A program made the translations under genes and the position numbers. A model generated the notes under the pieces. The model did no database searches and had not been told where the DNA came from. It worked only from the letters and a program-made list of their open reading frames with translations. Below are positions 60,637-64,000 of a stretch of 64,000 bases of DNA, in pieces. The DNA comes from Desulfonatronospira thiodismutans ASO3-1 (GTDB lineage Bacteria; Desulfobacterota; Desulfovibrionia; Desulfovibrionales; Desulfonatronovibrionaceae), in contig NZ_ACJN02000003.1 of NCBI RefSeq assembly GCF_000174435.1, positions 1,008,263-1,072,262 on the forward strand, written 5' to 3'. The first letter of the stretch is position 1. Each line of letters starts with the position of its first letter.

Positions 60637-60886
60637 GATTATTGATTATGGGATTAGGGGATTAGGGGATTAGGGGATTGAGGGATTAAGGTATTGAGGA
60701 ATTGAGGAATTGTCATTTCTTCCCCATGCCCTATGCCCCATGCGCCATGCCCCATGCCCCATGCCTTAAATCCCCAATCCCCAAATTCCCAAATCCCCCA
60801 ATTCCTAAATTCCTAAATCCCCCAATTCCTAAATTCCTAAATCCCCCAATTCCTAAATTCCTAAATCCCTAAATTCCGAACCCCAT
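60637..60886. repeat. Low-complexity tract with G-rich arm, CCCCATG centre and C-rich arm
   Basis: The left arm has GGGATTAGGGGATTAGGGG-type units (G-runs at 60650-60684), then GGAATTG units. The centre has about six CCCCATG-like heptamers (60720-60770). The right arm has CCCCAATTCCTAAATT units to 60886. The arms are partly complementary and could form a long imperfect hairpin. It separates hom from apgM and has no gene. Confidence 0.85.
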
Positions 60887-62185
60887 CTACCCCAGTATCC
60901 TGTAATGCACAGCCGGGGCGATGGTAAAATCAAACCTGTCGATTTCCCCCAGGGCCTTGTGCACGGCTTCGGCCTGGGCCTTGTGGGTCAAGAATACAAT
61001 GGGCACCCCGCCTCCCTGGGGCTGGGACTCCCGCTGCACCACCTGGGCGATGCTGATGTTGTGCTCACTCATGACCCCGGCCACAGCCGCCAGCACCCCG
61101 GGCTTGTCCTGGGCGGTAAAACGAAAATAATGCCTGCTTACGGCCAGCTCCGGCCTGATGACCTCTGCCCTGGGCAGCACCTTTTCCAGAAACCCGGTAT
61201 TGTTGGGAACGGCATTGTCCCGGGCCAGGGCCAGGATATCCGCAAGCACCGCACTGCCTGTGGGCAGATCGCCCGCTCCCTGGCCGTATAGCATCACCTG
61301 GCCTACGGCGTTGCCGTCTATCAGTATGGAATTATATGGGCCTTCCACCTTGGCCAGGATGTGGTCATTGGGCAGAAGGGCCGGAAAGACCCCGGCCTGC
61401 AGGTGGCCGGACTTTTCGCGCACCTGGGCGATGAGCTTCAGGGTGCAGCCGAATTCAGCGGCCATGGCGATATCCATGGAGCTGGCCCCGGATATGCCCT
61501 GTACCGGCAGGATATTCAAAGGATAATCCACGCCGTAGGCCAGACGGATGAGCAGCACCAGCTTGTGCGCCGCGTCCAGGCCGTCGATATCCAGGGATGG
61601 GTCCGCCTCGGCATACCCCAGATCCTTGGCCGCCTGCAGCGCGGTTTCAAAATCCTGTCCTTTCCTGGTCATCTCGCTCAGGATAAAGTTGGCTGTGCCG
61701 TTTAAAATCCCGGTCAAAGACCGGATGCGGTCTCCGGAAAGGCTTTCTTTCAGGGTCTGCACTATGGGTATTCCCCCGGCCACGCTTGCTTCGTAATATA
61801 GACCCACTCCCTGCTCCTGGGCCAGGGCGAAGAGCTCATTGCCCTTTTCCGCCAGAAGAGCCTTGTTGGCGGTGACCACGTGCTTTTTTTCCTTCAGGGC
61901 GCTTTTAATCAGGCTGTGGGCTGTTTCCAGGCCGCCCATGAGCTCCACCACCATGTCCACTTGCGGGTCATGCACCAGATCCTGGGGATCGGTCACTATT
62001 GCAGTCTCGGGACCGGGGATCACGGAACGCTTTTTGCCGGGGTCCCGAACCAGGACCTTCTGAATCTTCAGTTCCTTGCCCAGCCTTCTATTTATCCAGT
62101 CGCTGTTTTCCTGGATTATTCTGGCCAGGCCCGTTCCCACGGTTCCAAAGCCGGCCAGACCCAGGTTGATAACCTTTTTCTTCAC
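60887..62185 (-). CDS. hom: Homoserine dehydrogenase
   Basis: The 432-residue enzyme reduces aspartate semialdehyde to homoserine with NAD(P)H. It begins with the Rossmann loop NLGLAGFGTVGTGLARII. The catalytic domain has LMGGLETAHSLI, ANKALLAEKGNEL, YYEASVAGGIPIV and GILNGTANFILSEM. An ACT regulatory domain follows (KPGVLAAVAGVMSEHNISIAQVVQRE), which suggests feedback by threonine or another amino acid. It lies between alaC and the ApgM gene on the same strand. Confidence 0.95.
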   Translation of the reverse strand: MKKKVINLGLAGFGTVGTGLARIIQENSDWINRRLGKELKIQKVLVRDPGKKRSVIPGPETAIVTDPQDLVHDPQVDMVVELMGGLETAHSLIKSALKEKKHVVTANKALLAEKGNELFALAQEQGVGLYYEASVAGGIPIVQTLKESLSGDRIRSLTGILNGTANFILSEMTRKGQDFETALQAAKDLGYAEADPSLDIDGLDAAHKLVLLIRLAYGVDYPLNILPVQGISGASSMDIAMAAEFGCTLKLIAQVREKSGHLQAGVFPALLPNDHILAKVEGPYNSILIDGNAVGQVMLYGQGAGDLPTGSAVLADILALARDNAVPNNTGFLEKVLPRAEVIRPELAVSRHYFRFTAQDKPGVLAAVAGVMSEHNISIAQVVQRESQPQGGGVPIVFLTHKAQAEAVHKALGEIDRFDFTIAPAVHYRILG

Positions 62186-62215
62186 TTACTCCCTCCAGAA
62201 ACTGATGCTTGATTT

Positions 62216-63385
62216 TTAGCCCAGGACCTTCTTGACCCCGCGCAGGGCCTGATTGATGCGGTGCCTGTTCTCCACCAGGGCGAACCGCACATGGTCATCC
62301 CCGTAATGGCCGAAACCCAGTCCAGGGGACACGGCCATCTTGCCTTCCTGTAAAAGCAGCTTGGAAAACTCAACAGAACCCATTTTCCGAAATTCCTCTG
62401 GAATCTTGGCCCAGACGAACATGGTGGCCTTAGGCTTTTCCACCTTCCAGCCGATGCGGTTTAAGCCCTCCACCAGAGCGTCCCTGCGGTCCTTGTAGAT
62501 GTTCACGATGTCCTGCACGCAATCCTGGGGACCGTTCAAGGCAATTATGGATGCAATCTGGATGGGCTGAAAAATGCCGTAGTCCAGGTAGCTCTTGATG
62601 CGGGTCAAAGCGTGCACCATGTCCTTGTTGCCGCAGCAGAAGCCCATACGCCACCCCGGCATGGAATAACTCTTGGACATGGAGAAAAACTCCACACCCA
62701 CATCCCTGGCCCCGGGGATCTCCAGCATGCTGGGCGGGGTGTAGCCCTCAAAACTCAGATCAGCATAAGCCAGGTCGTGAATGACCCGGATATTGTGCTC
62801 CCTGGCGAAATCCACGATCTTCTGGAAAAAATCCCGGTCAACCACAGCCGTGGTGGGATTGTGGGGGTAACAGATGATGAGCAGCTTGGGCATGGGCCAG
62901 GTCTGCCTGGTGGCGGTGAGCAGGTCCTCGAAAAAGTCCCGGTCCAGACCGATGGGCACCCTGCGCACGTCTGCACCGGCTATGATGGCTGAATATGGAT
63001 GAATGGGGTATGTGGGGTCCTGGGAAAAGACCACGTCTCCGGGACTGAGCATGGCCAGGGCCAGGTGGGAAAGGCCTTCCTTGGCCCCCATGGTGGCGAT
63101 GGCCTCGGTCTCGGGGTCCAGGTCCACGTCATAGCGCCTTTTATACCAGTCGCAGATGGCCTTGCGCAGATTGGGAATACCCTTGGATGCGGAATACCTG
63201 TGATTGACCCCCTTGGAGGCGGCCTCCACCAGCTTGTCCACTATATGCTGGGGCGTGGCCAGATCGGGATTGCCCATGCCCAGGTCCACAATATCTTCAC
63301 CCTGACGGCGAAGCTGCATCTTCAGGTCATTGACGATGGCAAAAACATAAGGGGGGAGCCTGTTAATACGAGCAAATTCAGCCAT
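62216..63385 (-). CDS. alaC: PLP-dependent aminotransferase class I/II (AlaC-like)
   Basis: The 389-residue enzyme matches AlaC/YfdZ-type aminotransferases, which make alanine from pyruvate with glutamate as donor. The signatures [44 protein letters not shown], and the PLP lysine in [15 protein letters not shown] are all present, as is the C-terminal ALVENRHRI arginine. It is the first gene of the alaC-hom cluster. Function in methionine or lysine branches is possible. Confidence 0.9.
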   Translation of the reverse strand: MAEFARINRLPPYVFAIVNDLKMQLRRQGEDIVDLGMGNPDLATPQHIVDKLVEAASKGVNHRYSASKGIPNLRKAICDWYKRRYDVDLDPETEAIATMGAKEGLSHLALAMLSPGDVVFSQDPTYPIHPYSAIIAGADVRRVPIGLDRDFFEDLLTATRQTWPMPKLLIICYPHNPTTAVVDRDFFQKIVDFAREHNIRVIHDLAYADLSFEGYTPPSMLEIPGARDVGVEFFSMSKSYSMPGWRMGFCCGNKDMVHALTRIKSYLDYGIFQPIQIASIIALNGPQDCVQDIVNIYKDRRDALVEGLNRIGWKVEKPKATMFVWAKIPEEFRKMGSVEFSKLLLQEGKMAVSPGLGFGHYGDDHVRFALVENRHRINQALRGVKKVLG

Positions 63386-63572
63386 TCAAAACTCCTGCAA
63401 CGTAAATTGGTTGGATAAACTTAAACACACGAAACATCCGCCGCCGCGGGCACAAATAATTATTGTAATGGGCGTACTTGTCAAATGTCAAATATTTAGG
63501 TTGACGCTTGCAGCTACTTTGGTTATTTTTTCCAAATAACGCAAGGCATGGATCAAATCCAGGTCAGCAACA

Positions 63573-63665
63573 GGAGAGGTGGCCGAGTCGGCTGAAGGCG
63601 CTCGCCTGCTAAGCGAGTAAGGGCTTAACCGTCCTTCGAGGGTTCAAATCCCTCCCTCTCCGCCA
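63573..63665 (+). tRNA. tRNA-Ser (anticodon GCU), with encoded CCA
   Basis: GGAGAGG and CCTCTCC form the acceptor stem, the anticodon loop is CTGCTAA (GCT), and the long variable arm and GGTTCAAATCC T-arm are clear. The 3' CCA is encoded. Confidence 0.96.
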
Positions 63666-63673
63666 CAGTCAAC

Positions 63674-63705
63674 AACTCCCAGGCTTCAAGGCCTGGGAGT
63701 TTTTT
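63674..63705 (+). terminator. Terminator after tRNA-Ser
   Basis: AACTCCCAGGC pairs with GCCTGGGAGTT in an 11-bp stem with loop TTCAAG, then TTTTT. Confidence 0.85.
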
Positions 63706-63767
63706 ATGCCCCGCTTCTTCAACCGGGAGCACAGATTTTATCCCTGCATCCCTGAAGGCACCCTGCT

Positions 63768-64000
63768 TTGGACATCAAGAACATCTTTCTGGACCGGGAC
63801 GGGACCATCATCGAGGACAGGCACTATCTGTCCAGCCCGGATCAAATCGTCTTTCTGCCCGGGGTTGTGCAGACCCTGCAGGCCATGCAGGCCGCAGGCT
63901 GCAGCCTGTTTCTGGTCACCAACCAGAGCGGCATCGGCCGCGGCTACTTTTCCATGGCCGACTACCAGCTTGTTCACCAGGCCCTGCTTGAGATGCTTGC
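63768..64000 (+). CDS. gmhB: D-glycero-D-manno-heptose 1,7-bisphosphate phosphatase (5' part, cut by window end)
   Basis: The partial protein begins, from a TTG, with DIKNIFLDRDGTIIEDRHYLSSPDQIVFLPGV and goes on to LVTNQSGIGRGYFS. This is the HAD-family pattern of GmhB, with DxD at residues 9 and 11 and the Thr/Ser motif after it. It removes the 7-phosphate from heptose bisphosphate in the ADP-heptose pathway to lipopolysaccharide. The start is TTG 63768; a stop lies 15 bases before it in the same frame. The rest is outside the window. Confidence 0.88.
   Translation, partial: MDIKNIFLDRDGTIIEDRHYLSSPDQIVFLPGVVQTLQAMQAAGCSLFLVTNQSGIGRGYFSMADYQLVHQALLEML

Overview
The window looks like the chromosome of a sulfate-reducer-like Desulfobacterota bacterium, probably near Desulfovibrionales. 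This rests on an HdrD/TmcB-like Fe-S oxidoreductase with in-frame UGA (selenocysteine), a membrane-bound octaheme cytochrome complex, an ApgM-type enzyme beside homoserine dehydrogenase, and overall gene style. The taxonomic call is an inference; there is no rRNA gene in the window.

Left core (1-9755): duplicated 93-bp intergenic repeat, nitrilase-family amidase, thiM, cbiX-like chelatase, a selenoprotein Fe-S oxidoreductase with a visible bSECIS hairpin, thiL, a UvrD/PcrA helicase, a toxin-antitoxin locus whose PIN toxin is broken by a 151-bp MITE, and an alkaline-phosphatase-superfamily protein, ending at tRNA-Leu(UAA).

Island (9756-44968, 35.2 kb): a tyrosine integrase lies just inside tRNA-Leu, and the last 24 bp of that tRNA are repeated exactly at 44945-44968, so the limits are attL and attR. 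From left to right it holds: integrase; a regulator-like protein; an RT-less group II intron relic; Cro-like and AlpA-like regulators; a Prim-Pol/DUF3987 replication protein (frameshifted); two P22 gp3-like small terminase homologues; an acyltransferase/methyltransferase pair; a 9-kb run of small genes, many preceded by a GC hairpin, a T-run and a strong Shine-Dalgarno (with DUF932, J-domain, RadC/JAMM, Gp157 and a phage RecA-like ATPase); DUF2628/TPR and J-domain/pentapeptide membrane-linked proteins; zinc-ribbon and possible nuclease genes; and a type I-G CRISPR-Cas system (24 repeats, csb2, csb1, csx17, cas3) without cas1, cas2 or cas4. No capsid, tail, portal, large terminase or conjugation genes are recognisable. 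The int-alpA-primase-terS content resembles phage satellites (PICI/P4-like), much enlarged and carrying an interference-only CRISPR system.

Right core (44969-64000): acetyl-CoA synthetase divergent from a Pat-type acyl-CoA synthetase/GNAT acetyltransferase, an IS-derived transposase relic, a sensor kinase, a second selenoprotein (AhpC/TSA-like with a U-x-x-C motif and bSECIS), a two-gene cytochrome bd-like/octaheme complex, a PilZ protein, an alaC-hom-apgM-thioesterase cluster, tRNA-Ser(GCU) and the start of gmhB. Four core intergenic regions share an odd low-complexity repeat built on CCCCATG and CCCCAATT units; one contains a G-quadruplex-type run.
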